Assembly: GCF_954871325.1 (NCBI RefSeq)
Contig: NC_088776.1
Coordinates: 38,550,508 to 38,614,507, forward strand
Direction of reading: 5' to 3'
Source: Gordionus sp. m RMFG-2023
Lineage: Eukaryota > Nematomorpha > Gordioida > Chordodea > Parachordodidae
Length of the DNA stretch: 64,000 nt
The notes under the pieces are model-generated. The model saw nothing but the letters and a program-made list of their open reading frames with translations. It made no database searches and was not told the origin of the DNA. Shown piece after piece: positions 13,335 to 26,290 of the stretch (position 1 is the first letter of the stretch; each line of letters opens with the position of its first letter). The translations under genes and the position numbers were made by a program.

Positions 13335-13478
13335 GCCAACTTTTTCTTCTCATTCCTAGTCTTTTCGTATCTAAACAACAACCAAACATTGTACCAAGCC
13401 TTCGGGTTTTATGATCAGAAACCGATTCTGATAGGATTTCTGCTCATACTCAACTGCTTCCTTAAACCTTATGAAATT
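13335..13478 (+). CDS. STE24: CAAX prenyl protease 1, membrane-segment exon
   Basis: A 48-codon exon with phase 0 on both sides, between an acceptor ending CAAG (13331-13334) and the donor GTATAT (13479). It encodes a hydrophobic stretch starting ANFFFSFLVFSYL and the family signature YQAFGFYDQKPILIGFLL, then FLKPYEI. The alignment with vertebrate ZMPSTE24 runs on from the HELGHWK exon with no missing residues, which fixes both splice sites. The segment contributes membrane helices after the catalytic motif. Confidence 0.9.
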
Positions 13479-16444
13479 GTATATAAAATTTATTATTTAT
13501 TTTAATATATATATATATACTATATGGAAATTTACTTCTTTTTTTCTCCCATCTGATATTTGCTGATCATTTAAGCGGATCCTTTCCAGATGTTTATATT
13601 ATTAATTTTATCCCCATCTTATTTATTTTATTTAAAGATCATAAAAAAACCCAAACTAAACATATATTGGCGATCCCTATAGAAAATTCTAAAATTTGGT
13701 TAAATAAATATTAATCCGACTATTCTTATTTATATTATTAACGGATACGGAATAAAAATCAATTTGATTTAAATCCCGAATTAAATCAACTGATTTTTAA
13801 ATTTTTTTTAGAAATTATATTCTAAATAGAGAATCATATTTATTAAATTTTTTAAAACTTACTCCATTAATTTATGTTTTAACTTTATCTCATAATTTAT
13901 TAATTTTTTTGGCAATCCAACTTATTAGAGTTATAAAATCTCTTATTAAATTTAAGTGAATTTCATTAATTTTAAATTATTACTAAGTTAATAAATAGAT
14001 ATATATTGGGAAATTTATCAAATTGGTATTTTGTTTATTTTTCATTTGGATAGGCACCGCCAAATTTATTTATAATTTATATGTGAAAATCGTCATTTTC
14101 GGAAAGCATTTGTATTTATATTGTTATGTTGACTTGGCAGTATCTATCATTACCTTGGAAATAAGTATACATACGTAATATCAATTTTTATCTTTAGACC
14201 TGGCTCCAACCATTTAGATCTCATCAGTATATCATATTGATATCTTGTATGTATATTGGTCATGTCATATTATATAACCATTATAAGTTGGTTATTTTAT
14301 CGCCTTTTAGCTGAAGAAACTTTAATTTTTTTATAGTAATTTAAAGTTAATAAAGAAGATATTTTATAATTTCTAATACATTGGATTAATTATACCAGAT
14401 TTATCCTTTGCTTATTTATTAATTTTTTTATTATATATTTGGATGGGATTTTGATTTAAATATTATTTGATTTTATAACGTCAAAAATGATTTTTGGAAT
14501 GAAAATAATAATATTATTAGATAAACAAATGTATTTTTATTATAATTTTTAGTAAACTTTAAGATTTATCAAACGTAAAGAAGATTCAGCTCGTATTTAT
14601 TTATTATCATTCATGATCCGCTATCTTAATTCTAGTTGTGCCCTTTTTGTATACTACTCTATCTTTCCTTAAATTTTCTCATTAAAATCCAAATAAGTCA
14701 CTTTTTATGATGACTGATCATAAACGAAGTAATATTTTACACCTAAAATAAATTAAGTAAAATCATTTACCACTATTATCTATAATAAAGCGATAGCTTT
14801 AATTTTTCCAAGAGTTATAAATTAATATTTAAATTTTTTTAACACGAAATTTTTTTAATAATTCATAGAAATGATTTATCAACATTGAATCATAAAGAAT
14901 CATGACTATTAACAACTCTTTTACCAATACCCGATCTTAATTGTCAATTGGTTCGGTACCGGGTCTTGTTAAAAAATATTTATTAACTCTTTAATATATA
15001 ATGTAAATTTTATTTAATAAATATATAATGAAATTTATATAAATATAATTTATCAACAATATTCAATATTTTTTTTATCTAGAAACTATTTTATTTATGA
15101 ATTTCACATATTTAAAAAAATATGTTTAAAAAAAATTGGATTATTCATTTTTTTAAAAATAAATGCGTTAATAAAAATATAAGAGCTGGTCAAGATTCGG
15201 CTATTTTGAAAGAACCGGCCGTATTCAAAGAGGGAAGATCGGGGCCTAGATCCATATTAAATAAGGCAGAATTTTTTTTATTTATAACCACTAATTATAA
15301 AAATAAAATCCAATTTTAGAAAGTTTGATTTAAATAATCCTAATTTTGAATTTTTAGAAACAATAAAAAATGTTATTTAAACAATTTAATACCAAAAATT
15401 AGCATTTAAAAACAAATTAGCTCATTAATGATGGCTCTTATTTCTTGTATAAATTTTTCAAGCATTTTATAACATATGACCCTATTACCATTAGCAATGT
15501 AATATATCAGGTTTTTTAAATATAATTACATATATAAAATCATCAAAGAAATTTAATGTTATTTCAATTACTTTATAAACTTGATTTTTTTGACTGATAA
15601 TCTTTAAGATAAACAAATTATTACTTGAATTGAAACGTAATTAAAATTTATGAAATATCTCTTAGAAGTTTTCCAGGCCAAATATTCTATGGCTTAAGGC
15701 ATCAATAGAAGATCAAAACGAAAGTTACCTTGTTTCTTTGATTTTTTTATTAGACCGAGTTTTTCTGATAATAGGAATGGAGAAATCTTCTATTCGACTA
15801 GAGCATTTTCTCCTGTGGAAGACTGGGATATTCCAAAAAAATTTTAGCATTGGAATAATAAAATCAGTAGTCATTTGATTTGCATAATGTGATAGAATAG
15901 AAATTATCTTCGAAAAATAAAGATAAAAAAATTTTGATATATTTTTTCGCCCAGATGATCAAGCGTTCACACTTGAATCTCTTCCTTATTAATTACAGAA
16001 TAAGAATCGCCTCTTTTTTCTTCAACGAAATTTCATTACTAATAAGTTTGTAATCACAGGAAGATAGAATTATCTACTAAATTGTTCTCTATATCTTCGT
16101 GTCTGACAACACTGCATTGCGATGAAAGTATGAATAGTAGGTTCAAAGAAACAATCCTCATAACTTGATGCATTGTGCAAGGGTTTAAAAAAATTCAACA
16201 TTTTAGCATCGTTTTATAGGAAATAACAAAAAATAATTAATCTCTTATTCAAAAGCAAATTTCATTACTTTATCCGAAAAAAAAATATTTAAGTTTATAC
16301 CATATCAGTATTGATAAATAATATTCCTGGCACTTTCTTTCCAGTTAATTTTTTTTATTGTGAATAGATTCTGAAAAAGAATGCTTCTTAATTATAAATA
16401 TAATTCTCAGATTAAAATTTACATATTTTTTTTGCAAAAAATAG
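13479..16444 (+). other. STE24 intron 3, no recognisable gene
   Basis: 2,966 bp of AT-rich sequence between GT at 13479 and AG at 16443-16444. I see no convincing coding segment; the longest open stretches are Lys/Phe/Asn-rich chance readings. Isolated GATCTTAATT and CCGGGTCTTG motifs near 14930-14970 and 15180-15260 may be worn ends of a hAT-like repeat, but nothing pairs cleanly. Confidence 0.6.
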
Positions 16445-16747
16445 GTGATGGAATTTTTGGAAAACGTTTATTCCCGCAAATGCGAATACGACGCCGATGC
16501 CTTTGCTACCCTTCAAGGTTTAGGTCAGGAACTTATAACGGGTTTGCAACAGCTCCATAAAGAAAATCTGAGTTTCCCAACTAACGATAAACTATACTCG
16601 ACCTGGCATTTTTCCCATCCATCCACTGTCGAAAGGATTAGGACCATCAGATCATTAATCGCAAAAGGAGAAGGATGCAAACCAGTGGAAAGCGGTGAGG
16701 CTTACAAAGACCCCTACATCGATTGTTTTGATAAGAAATCGGTTTGA
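16445..16747 (+). CDS. STE24: CAAX prenyl protease 1, C-terminal exon with third zinc ligand
   Basis: The terminal exon starts at 16445 after ATAG and ends with TGA at 16745-16747. It continues in phase from PYEI with VMEFLENVYSRKCEYDADAF. The Glu of EYDADAF is the third zinc ligand of the family, and SHPSTVERI matches the conserved SHPPLLERL helix. The tail after LIAKGEG is about 20 residues longer and more charged than the vertebrate end. Its base composition is clearly richer in G+C than the flanking introns, consistent with purifying selection on a living gene. Confidence 0.95.
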   Translation: MMEFLENVYSRKCEYDADAFATLQGLGQELITGLQQLHKENLSFPTNDKLYSTWHFSHPSTVERIRTIRSLIAKGEGCKPVESGEAYKDPYIDCFDKKSV

Positions 16748-18977
16748 TAACAAAAAATGGCCTCCCTTCTATTATAGAGAGGAATTTATTTTGTAATATA
16801 TATATTTTTATTATTTAAATCTTAAATCTCCCCATCTTTTTGCCTGCCATTATTATTTTAAAAGATTTCACATCTTAGCGACAATGACAATCATTTTCAT
16901 GGTTCTTTGAGCGCTTTCTCTTTACAGTAAATAATGATGAATAAGGATTTATATTTTTCTGTTTATTATTAGTTCATTTATATTATATAATTTTCGTTTA
17001 TTATTTTTCCTACTTTCATATAAAAAAATGCTTGTTATATTCGCTATCCTTATCTTTTGTCAAATATGTGAAAAGATTTTTTAACTTTTGTCAAATCAAC
17101 CATAATTCAGCAATTTATATTGCCTTTGCACATACAATATTATATATATTATTTTATAATCAAGTTTTTTTTCCTCCCATTGCATTCGATATGTTGTTGA
17201 TACCAAACATACTTAATATTAACAAATAGTTTGTCGAATATTACTTTAGTATATCATTTGTGATATTTTTTTAAATTAATTTATACATATTTTTTTTAAT
17301 ATTGAGAATGTATAATGTTTGAAAATATTTTAATTACAAAAATCTTATAAAGTCTAATTATTATAATTTAATTTTCCATTAATAAAATCAAATTTTGTCC
17401 ATGTACAAACAAATTTTTTTAAAAATCTTAAATGACCTAGTTTCAGTAAAACTTTCTGTTAATCAGACCTCTACCATTAAAATTTTTACAAAATATGGTC
17501 TAAAATATATCCAATCCCCTTAAGTGATCATTACATAAGAGGTTTAACTGTTTTTTTTACAGTTTTTTCAATCTTAAATATGTTCATAAGATAAAAGGTT
17601 TTCTCGATAGAACTATTAGTGTCTCTCTCTCTCCTTACTATGCATCATTTTAGTATTAAATATAATTCATTATAAAGATATTATTGCATTTCTTTTGAGA
17701 TCAAAATGATTGTTTAATACTTAGGATTTTACCAAATTTTATGTTTATTATTTGTAAAAATATTTTTTCACATGTGACCCAATAGAGTTCGCTGTATTTC
17801 CTAAATAATGGCCCATACCCTGAATCACCATATTATTTATTTCTTATATGTGATTACAAAAAAAATTGGCTTGGTCGGGATCAAAAAATATAATGGCTTA
17901 ATCTCACAAACGAGAATAGGTCATGTATTTATTATTCACATCGAACAGAATATAAGTTTTAACTCGGATAAAGACATAATTTTATATTCTAGTTTAATTA
18001 CAGTTCATGTATTCTTTGCAGGGTTGCATAGTCGAATCAATGTTTTTTAATTAACTTTATTTTGTATATAATAGTAAAATGAATCTAATATTAATTTTAT
18101 AGTATTTTTTAAAATTCATTGTCATTCAATAACTAATGTTTCTCTCCATGGCAGAGTCTTGTTATGATTTATATTCAATATTATCATTTTCTTTAGTATT
18201 TTTATATCAATTTTTCTGTTGTCGAGATCTTCTATCGATATCTGTTTAGGAAATTAATAAACCCAAATTGGCCAATTTCTTTCTGAAGAAGTAGAACTAG
18301 GAACTCCTAATAGGCATCTAAAGCAAAGCTTATTCCAATAACTTAAAATCTGATTGTTTTCTATGGAAGTTACTGCTTTCCACATAATTTACTAAACATC
18401 ATGTTTTTACTTCTGAAATTTATGATATAACTTAATATTTTGAGCATCCCCACCTGTAAAATGCCGAATACTTATATTATATCACACACTTCATTAAATT
18501 CATTTCAGATGCCCCCTTTATTATGGGGGGGCCCAATAAATAAATAGCATTGCATGTATTTATATCGTTTTTTCTTTTTTCAAACATATTTTTAATTTTT
18601 TTTCCTCAGAAATTTTAGAGTACTTTACCATAGTTAATTGATTGAATTTGACCAACATGCTAACCCTGATTCTTTGGAATTATAAAGTAAAGTTATATTA
18701 GATAAATTGCTTCTTTATCAGAGATAAATCGACTCTTTTCTGCCAATACTGCTGGGTATGGGAAAATAACATTGATACTTAAAAAATATGATTAAAAAAT
18801 ATATATAATAGCAACCCTATTTTATTTTATTTCTTTTTTTTAAAAAATCTTTGCAATTATTTCTTCATTTGAATAAATGTATCTAATATGTTAAAATTAT
18901 GATGAAATAAAATGTAAATTATATTTGAGTTTTTTCTTTTCTGATTGTTATTATTATATTTTTTGAATGGTGTCGTC
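16748..18977. other. 3' flank and intergenic sequence, nothing recognised
   Basis: The 3' side of the STE24 gene grades into AT-rich DNA with short open stretches (for example 17032-17229 and 17808-18050) whose translations resemble no family I know. A CT-rich run (TCTCTCTCTCTCC) lies near 17622. No RNA gene, promoter or transposon end could be supported here. Confidence 0.5.
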
Positions 18978-19235
18978 AGTTATGCTACGTAATCGGCTAA
19001 TTTTAGCCGACTACAAAACGGCTTAGCCGAGATTTTAGGAAAAAAAATCGGCTATTAATTTATTTTTAGTAAAATTTTTTATTTATTTATTGTTATAATA
19101 TTTTATTATTATCAACAAATAAACATGATATGATTTAATATTTTTTATTTATATTATGAAATGAAATAGAATTATATTATGAAAATGGATTTATTTATTT
19201 GATGTTTTTTTTAATTAATAAAAATAATATGCTGC

Positions 19236-21157
19236 CAGGCGCGTACGCAGGAATTTGGTCTGGGGGTGGGGGATAATAAATTTTTTTAAGAAATATCATT
19301 GGGACTAATAACCTTTCTAATACACAATTTTAAATTAATGTGAATTATAAAAAAATTATATATATAAACTGGCATATAAAACACTATAAAATAAATGTGA
19401 ATTAAAAAATATTAAACGGATATAAATGGCGGCATTGAAAAACTATAAAATAAATGTGAATTATAAAATATAAAGTGAATATATAACCACCATATGAATC
19501 ACTTAAATTACCCAAAATAGAAATTTGAATTTTAGCCTAGGAATAATTGTATTTTGTATGTTTCGAGCTAATTTTACAATTATCTCATCCTTGCTTGGCG
19601 CTAAATACCTATGAATATTCAAAAGATCCAAACCATGCAATCTACTTTTAGAAGTTTTACTTCATAGGTATGTTTTTCAGAGACTTGCAGGCTCGGCCCC
19701 CGGGCCGGACCGTATTTTAATTTTTCTTAAATATACCCGGGTCAGGCCCAAATTCTTTTTAAATAAAAACACCCGGGCTGGGCCTGAAAATTTTTTTAAA
19801 AAAAATATCCGGGCCGGGCTATATATTTTAAAACCAAATATTTGAAATCGCCATTATTAGCTATAAAAATCGAAAAAATATAATTAATTTTAGAAAAATT
19901 CTGGCCGAGCCTGAAAATTTTTTTTTTAAAAAAAAACCTCGGGCATGGCCGAAAAAAATTTTGAAAAATAAAATCCGGGCCGTGCCTGCAAATAGTATCT
20001 CTGCAGGGCTCTGTTATTCTTCTTAAAAAGAGAATGTTCTCTCATTAGTTTACTAATGGGAAGAGTTGCTAATATATTTATAACCATTTTAATACATTGG
20101 GAATATAATCTAAAATGTGTTTTAAATAATGCAAAGCATCCATAGCATTTTTTGGGACTATATCAACCATAGTTAATCTTTTAATCATAGTTATTCAGCT
20201 AATAAGGCATCATAAGATACTTTAACATCTTCATGATAAAAATTTAATAAATATTTATTTTTTTTCTATCACCATCTGAAAAAGGTTGAAGGCTTTTGTG
20301 GAAGTTCTGCAGATTGATAAGTGCTGCTTGATGAATTAAAAACCATTCATTTATTTGGGTTATAAATGTATCTAAGAGTTGGGACATTTGTTTTATAATT
20401 CTACTGATCCTATATTAATGTTTTGACGATGAGCTTGCTTGCTGCAAGTCAAGGGGGACAAATATTAAACACGTATAGCTGCCTTTGACTCAACAATAAT
20501 ATATAAAATATGAAATTCTTCATCAACATTATCTTTAATTTCCTTGAGTACTAATAAAATGCTCTCCGCTATTCTCATCTTCTTAATCAAGTCAATGTCA
20601 TGTTTTTAAAAAGTATTACATAAAATAGTTGTATAATTAAATAATACATTCTAATGAGAAAAAAAATTTGGAATAAGTATTGATCCAATAACTTTCTTGC
20701 TTTTGAGGAAATATTTCTTTCAAACCATTATGATATTTCAGTAATAGCATTAATAATCGGCTCTTCTAACTCCATAAAAGCTGTTACTACTGGATGGCGG
20801 CGACTCGATCTCGTTGGACAAGCTTGCAATTTCTTTCTCCCTGTTAGACAAGGAGTTTCAGAGATAATTATTATTTGACTAGAAATTTAGATAAATATTA
20901 CGCCACTAATATTTGAAAATAATAGGTAAATAATATGTCAAGGAAAACTTGAAATCGAAATTAATTGATCAAATAACTTAGTAGATGAAAGTGATAAATA
21001 AATGTAATTAAATATATATGAGATAGGAATAAAAATTAACAAATATAAATGTATATTAACAATAATATTTTTGAAAAATATAATCCGGCATCTGCATTTT
21101 TTGGCTTTGAGAGAGGGGGGGGGGTAGATTTGCCTCCCCCCGTTGCGTACGCGCCTG
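19236..21157 (-). mobile_element. hAT element (copy A), near-perfect 8-bp TSD
   Basis: The ends are CAGGCGCGTACGCAGG and, inverted, CAGGCGCGTACGCAAC, with a polyG tract next to each end. The flanks are TATGCTGC (19228-19235) and TATTCTGC (21158-21165), one mismatch. Minus-strand remnants near 20440-20610 read LIKKMRIAESILLVLKEIKD and then a worn QAHRQN motif, as in ZMYM1-like hAT transposases. A nested 336-bp element at 19678-20013 is shared with copy B at 26300-28340. The insertion lies in the left arm of the long inverted repeat. Confidence 0.85.
19678..20013. mobile_element. Nested non-autonomous hAT of the CAGAGACCTGCAG family
   Basis: A 336-bp GC-rich insertion running from CAGAGACTTGCAGG to CTGCAGGGCTCTG, with several CCGGGCCGG blocks inside. 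Its right end, inverted, carries the same block (GTACCATTTGCA) found at the left end of the hAT at 61354-63105, so it is a deletion derivative of that family. It sits at the same position in copy B (26749-27060), so it predates the separation of the two copies. Confidence 0.7.
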
Positions 21158-21519
21158 TATTCTGCTATTGAAATATTATTTTTGTTACAATTTATTAGTG
21201 ATTTTCACGCCCAAAATTTTAAGCAAAATATATTTTTTGATGTTTAAAAAGATTTTTGAACATATTTTTTGATTTGATAAGAAATTTGAATCTTCTTAGT
21301 AAATAAATCTTTTTGAGAAATTCTTTTGTGAATTTTGCTATAAATAAACTATCTTTGAGGTGAAATCTTTTGTAGTTTTTATATAAAATCATCTATGGAA
21401 AATTATCTATTTTTTTTAATTTATTAAAAGAGGTGGTTTTTTCTAAATAATTTTTTTAAAATATTAATAAAACTTTTTTATCTTATTTTCAATGATCTTT
21501 TTAAGAAAATTATTTTAAT

Positions 21520-22200
21520 GTGTCAATTGTCATATTCGTTATTTTTTAACATTTTTAAAATTTTTTGTCACAAAAGGGTAAATATTTATATTGTTAAGAT
21601 GTTAAATTATAAATTCAATGAAGATGTTTGTTGGAAAAATAAAATTATCATAATCGGTATTTTTAAACATATTAGATATTTGACGTAAACGGACTAAAAT
21701 AAGTATTGTTAACATGTTTAAATAAAACTTCAGTAAAGATGTACCATAGATAAGTGACGATTGTCATAATCGTAAAATATAGATTGTAAACTTGTTGAAT
21801 TAAAATTTCATGAAGAGGTACCATAGAAAAATAACAATTGCAATAATCGTTATTTTTAAAGTTTTTGAAATTTTTTTGAGAGAAATGGGTTAAAATAAGT
21901 ATTGCTAACATCCTAGATAAGTAATAATTGTCATAATCGTTATTTTTAGAGTTTTTTGAATTTTTTTGACGCAAATGGGTAAAAATATAAAAATTTCATG
22001 AAGATATACCATAGATAAGTGACAATAATCATAATAATTTTTTTTGGCGCAAATGGGTAAAAATATAGATCGTAAACATGTTAAATTAAAATTCATTAAG
22101 ATGTAGCATAGAAATGTGAAAATTGTCATACTCGTTATTTTTAAAGTTTTATGAATTTTTTTTGTTGCAAATGGGATAAAATATAGATTGTAATCTATTT
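21520..22200. repeat. Left subterminal array of ~100-bp units (GACAATTGTCATAATCG)
   Basis: At least seven degenerate units, each holding a version of GACAATTGTCATAATCGTTA followed by a Phe/Lys-rich AT stretch and a CAAATGGGT block; cores lie near 21526, 21650, 21758, 21833, 21921, 22020 and 22117. Open reading stretches on the minus strand here (21672-22207) are by-products of the repeat. Confidence 0.72.
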
Positions 22201-23090
22201 TTACCATATTTTTATAAAATTCAAAATCTTAACATTAAATTTATAGGATGTTGATTGTATCATATTGGTAAATAATATTCATACGGTTTCTAAGTTCTTT
22301 TCATAAAAATCTTACCCTGAATTCAGACTCATCACGATTTTGACGTGAATATACAAATTTTTTTGCTAACTGTGAATGCAGGGTTATAGAACTGCAAGGG
22401 CTGTCCGTAGCCCGACCCGAAAAATAAATATTAATATAAATAGCCTAAATAATCATTATAATTTATAACGTCAATTATAAAACCATATTATTTTTTATTT
22501 ATCACATTTTATCCTTAAAATGTCAGTCAGAATAACATGCCAATTTTATAATTTACAAAACAACCATATGTCAAACTATTTTATGTGAATATATTTTAGT
22601 ACATTGCATTGCATAGTTAACGATATTATTACACAACCACTTTCATCATATTCTATCAAGTTAAATAAAATATATTTTACTAATATCTATTTAATTAAAT
22701 AGCCTTATATTTTCATATTAAAAAATTATTTCAATAAATGCCAAATTAAAAAAAATTGGTGAAAGATTAAGAGCAATGAATTTGAAGTAAGGGAAATGCC
22801 AATGGCAAATCTGAGGTCTGGAAAAAGTGTTAATTTATATAAAAAACATAAAAAAATATAATTATGTAAGTTGCAATTTTTGCAAATATATATGTTTATA
22901 ATTCTATAACAATAGGTTATATATTTATACATAAAATATATGATATTATTAAATTATTTTAGGCACAAATCAACTAAAAAGGCATAAATGTGTATGTACA
23001 ATAGAGAGTAAAAAGAGTCAACAATTGATAGCTTTTACTGATCCCAATAAATTTAAAAGTTTTCCAAATTAAAAAAAAGAATGTACAAAG

Positions 23091-23390
23091 GTGGTTACCA
23101 TGTTTTGTGGATGTGATTTGAGATCATTTGATACAATTCATGGGGAAGGCTTTGTTGATTGCTGCCAATATTTTGCCAAAATTGGCTCCATATATGGAAA
23201 TATTGATGTTAAAAGCATCATTCCAAATCCCACGACAATTTCTAGAAATTTAATAGATGCTGCTGATGGTACACGCAATAAGTTATTTTCGAAATTAAAC
23301 GCATATATGAAAAAGGGTCGATTAATAATAATGAAACTGGTTAAAATATTTATAATTTTTAAATTCGATTGTATTTTAAATTTTTTATAA
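23091..23390 (+). pseudogene. hAT (Hermes-like) transposase N-terminal fragment
   Basis: The reading has SFDTIHGEGFVDCCQYFAKI, then YGNIDVKSIIPNPTTISRNL and NKLFSKLNAYMKKG, which follows the GF..L.......G..YG.id...iiP..tTvsr.. pattern after the BED-type zinc finger in Hermes/Tgf2-like hAT transposases. An upstream in-phase-like stretch (about 22965-23080) looks like the worn preceding exon or zinc-finger region. The rest of the transposase is missing: the reading turns into AT-rich noise near residue 75. It lies in the spacer of the long inverted repeat and probably encoded that element's transposase. Confidence 0.7.
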
Positions 23391-23629
23391 TATTTTCCAC
23401 AAATTTAATAAAATGAAACATAATTTATATCTTGATTAGATTATAGCCATCAAATAAACTTTTATTTAAGGCGGCGATGAATAAATATACATAAATTTTT
23501 TTTGGTTATTATAATATTCAAACACAGTTCACTGGCCGAGTTGGACTAAAAAATGTGTGTTACTGAAATTTTATTTTACATGTTAGCATTTTAAATTTTT
23601 TCCCATTTTCATCAAAATTTTTTTAATAA

Positions 23630-24450
23630 TTTTAAAAATAACGATTATGACAATAGTCACTTTTTTATGGTAAATTTTCATGAAATTTTAATTTAACATG
23701 TTTACAGTCGATATTTTTATCCATTTGCGTCAAAATAATCCAAAAAACGTGAAAAATGACAATTGTCACATATCTAGGGTGCATTTTCACTGAAATTTTA
23801 TTTAAACATGTTTTTAGCCCATTTGCGGCAAAATAATTTAAATAACTTTAAAAATAACGATTATGACAATTGTAACTTTATATGGTACATCTTCATGAAA
23901 TTTTAATTTAACATGTTTACAGTCTATATTACCCATTTGAGTAAAAAAATTATTCAAAAAACTTTAAAAATAACGATTATGACAACTGTCACTCTAGGGT
24001 GCATCTTCACTGAAATTTTATTTTAACATGTTAACAATTTATATTTTTGCCCATTTGGGTCAAAAAAATTCAAATAACTTTAAAAATAGCGATTATGACA
24101 ATCGTCACTTTAATATGGTATATCTTCATGAAATTTTAATTTACCATATTTACAATCTATATTTTTATCCATTTGAGTCAAAAATTCAAAACCTTTAAAA
24201 AAACGATTATGACAATTGTCACTTTTATATGATACATCTTATTTGAAAATATAATTTATCATGTTAAAATATTTTTGCCCATTATCGTCAAAAAATCTAA
24301 TATGTTTAAAGATACCGATTATGATAAATGCCATTTTTCTAAGGAACATCTTCATTGAATTTATAATTTAACATCTTTACAATATAAATAATATTTTTAC
24401 CCTTTTGTGTAAAAAAATTCCAAAATTATTAAATAATAACGAATAAGACA
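23630..24450. repeat. Right subterminal array of ~112-bp units, opposite orientation
   Basis: Eight units with cores near 23642, 23745, 23857, 23972, 24088, 24202, 24317 and 24428, each like AACGATTATGACAATTGTCAC followed by ATGGTACATCTTCATGAAA, AACATGTTTACA and ACCCATTTG blocks. Spacing is 103-116 bp. This is the inverse complement of the array at 21520-22200. Confidence 0.78.
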
Positions 24451-25368
24451 ACTGTACATTAAAATATTATCCTTAAAAAGATCATATAAAATAACATAAA
24501 AAGTTTAATATAAATATTTAAAAAAAATTATTTAGAAAAAACACTTCTTTTAATGTACTTAAAAAAATAGATAATTTTACATAAATGATAAAAAAAAATT
24601 ATAAAAGATTTCATCTAAGATATTTATTTATAATAAAATTCGCAAAAGAATTCCTCAAAAAAGAAATATTTACAAATAAGATTTAAAATTCTTATCAACT
24701 TAAAATATCTTCAAAAATCTTTTTGAACTTCAAATTCAAAAATTTTTTTTGCATAAAATTTTGGGCGTGAAAATCACTAATTGTAACAAAAATAATGTTA
24801 CAATAGTAGCATATCATATTTTTAGATTAAAAAAACATAAATAAAAAACCCATTTTCATAATATAATCATATTTCATTTCATAATAAAATATAATAAGAT
24901 TGCTGCCTCTCTTCGAGGGGTTATTATTTTTTTTATGCAATTTTTTTTGTTTACATATGTGATGGGGGAAGGAGTGGGGTAGTCAGTGGCGTACCCAGGA
25001 TTTTCTTATGGGGGGCCCAAACCTCCCTTATCTGGTCTTCGACCAGCTTTCCTCCGGCCTTCGGCCGGGTCTTATGTTTTAGCTATTCCATTAAATTATT
25101 CATAATTTAATAATAATTATATTTCTATTTGTAACTATTATTTGCTAATTCGTGCTAATGGATATTACAAGCCTATTTTTTATTATTTTTAGTTAGGTAT
25201 ATTATATTTAATAAAGTTTTTTAAATGTAAAGTTGAAATAAAGTTTAATGTCATTTTTTTTATAAAATTTGCTTTAAAAACTAGCCTCAGCTTAAATTCT
25301 CATACAATATAAGTATAATATAATTTTTTTATTGAAAATACTAATAGTAATAGTGTGTATAAAATATT

Positions 25369-25591
25369 AATGTTGTTAAACGGCTCGTTTTGAGCCGATT
25401 TTTAAAAACGGATAACTCAATATTTTCGCCAGAAAAATATTAACTAAGCCTCAAAATTTCGATACTATATGTCTAGATCTTTGCTCCTTCTATGAGCAAA
25501 ATTTTCAGGCTTGCATAATATTTTTCTGGATAAATAACTGAGTTAGCCGTTTTTAAAAATCGGCTCAAAACGAGGCGTTTAACAACACTAT
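25369..25591. repeat. Palindromic MITE (hAT-like), TSD AAAATATT
   Basis: A 223-bp element with ~35-bp inverted ends: TGTTGTTAAACGGCTCG with TTTGAGCCGATTTTTAAAAA, mirrored at the right by TTTTTAAAAATCGGCTCAAA and CGTTTAACAACA. AAAATATT flanks it at 25361-25368 and 25592-25599. Relatives occur at 30146-30362 and 51659-51868. Confidence 0.72.
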
Positions 25592-25699
25592 AAAATATTG
25601 ACTAGAAAATAATTTAAAAAACAAGTTTTTTTTAAACTTCTTATCATATACAATATTATACAATTTTTATTAAATACTATAATTATAACGTGATTTTTA

Positions 25700-26290
25700 A
25701 TTTTAGTGGGAATGTTTCCAATTCATCAAGAATTTTGCTTGTCGTTGGAACCAAATCTCTGTGGATATTTAACAGAGCTAACCCATTTAGCCGAGATTCG
25801 GAAGTAGAACTTCATAAATATGTTTTCAACCTTCTTAAGTTGGAAAGTCCTTTCATTCGTACATGTTATAATAGGCAAACATGGTAGAATATAAAACAAC
25901 TTCAAAATATTAGGAATTTGAGCCAAGGTTTCTTTACATCGATTGAGCGCATCAATAGCATGCTCAGGTAAAATAACTAAACGTAGCAAATATTTATACC
26001 ACAATTCGAATTCACTGATTAAATTTATTTCAGTATCAATATCATAGGAATAAAATTTTGCTAAATATTTAATTTTACCAATAGTGGCATTAGAAAACGA
26101 AGATGGATCATTGGGTATTAAAAATTGAAGATTGCTAAAGACTTGTTTTTTTTATCTAAAAACCGTACTTTTATTTGCGATAAAAAAGTATCTAAGAATG
26201 GGATGAAAGTGGATATTTTATAATATTCTTCAGTTGAGCCAATATTTATTTTACATCTCAATAATTTCCCAGGTGCAAGACGATTTAATT
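25700..26290 (-). pseudogene. hAT transposase C-terminal half (ZMYM1-like)
   Basis: The minus strand reads, from right to left, INIGSTEEYYKISTFIPFLD (about 26200-26260), LWYKYLLRLVILPEHAIDAL (about 25940-26005) and LPIITCTNERTFQLKKVEN (about 25800-25880), the order of the core and C-terminal dimerisation domain in ZMYM1/P52rIPK-type hAT transposases. It is decayed. Its upstream half continues at 28349-28617 beyond the younger hAT copy B, which was inserted into it. Confidence 0.72.

Larger units (their letters stand above)
19110..24905. repeat. Long inverted-repeat (foldback-like) hAT element
   Basis: Sequence from about 19110 to 22230 reappears, inverted, from about 23570 to 24905: for example GTGATTTTCACGCCCAAAATT near 21200 and its complement near 24765, and TATTATGAAATGAAATA near 19155 with its complement near 24870. 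The left arm is split by a younger hAT (19236-21157), so the true arm is about 1.2 kb. The inner part of each arm is a tandem array. The 1.3-kb spacer holds a Hermes-type transposase start (23091-23390). The right arm stops at about 24905, where other repeat sequence begins, including a CAGTGGCGTACCCAGG hAT-like end at 24984. Confidence 0.62.

Noticed and set aside
17032-18050. Small genes (17032-17229, 17808-18050)
   Set aside because: Compositions are those of random AT-rich translation, with no family resemblance and no splice or codon-bias support.
21672-22207. Two overlapping ~100-residue open stretches on the minus strand
   Set aside because: They lie in the tandem units of the inverted-repeat arm and repeat the same Phe/Lys/Ile-rich peptide; an artefact of the repeat.
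21520-24450. CRISPR-like array of regular repeats
   Set aside because: Units are ~112 bp and variable throughout with no conserved-repeat/unique-spacer structure, and they occur in mirrored arms inside a eukaryotic transposon.
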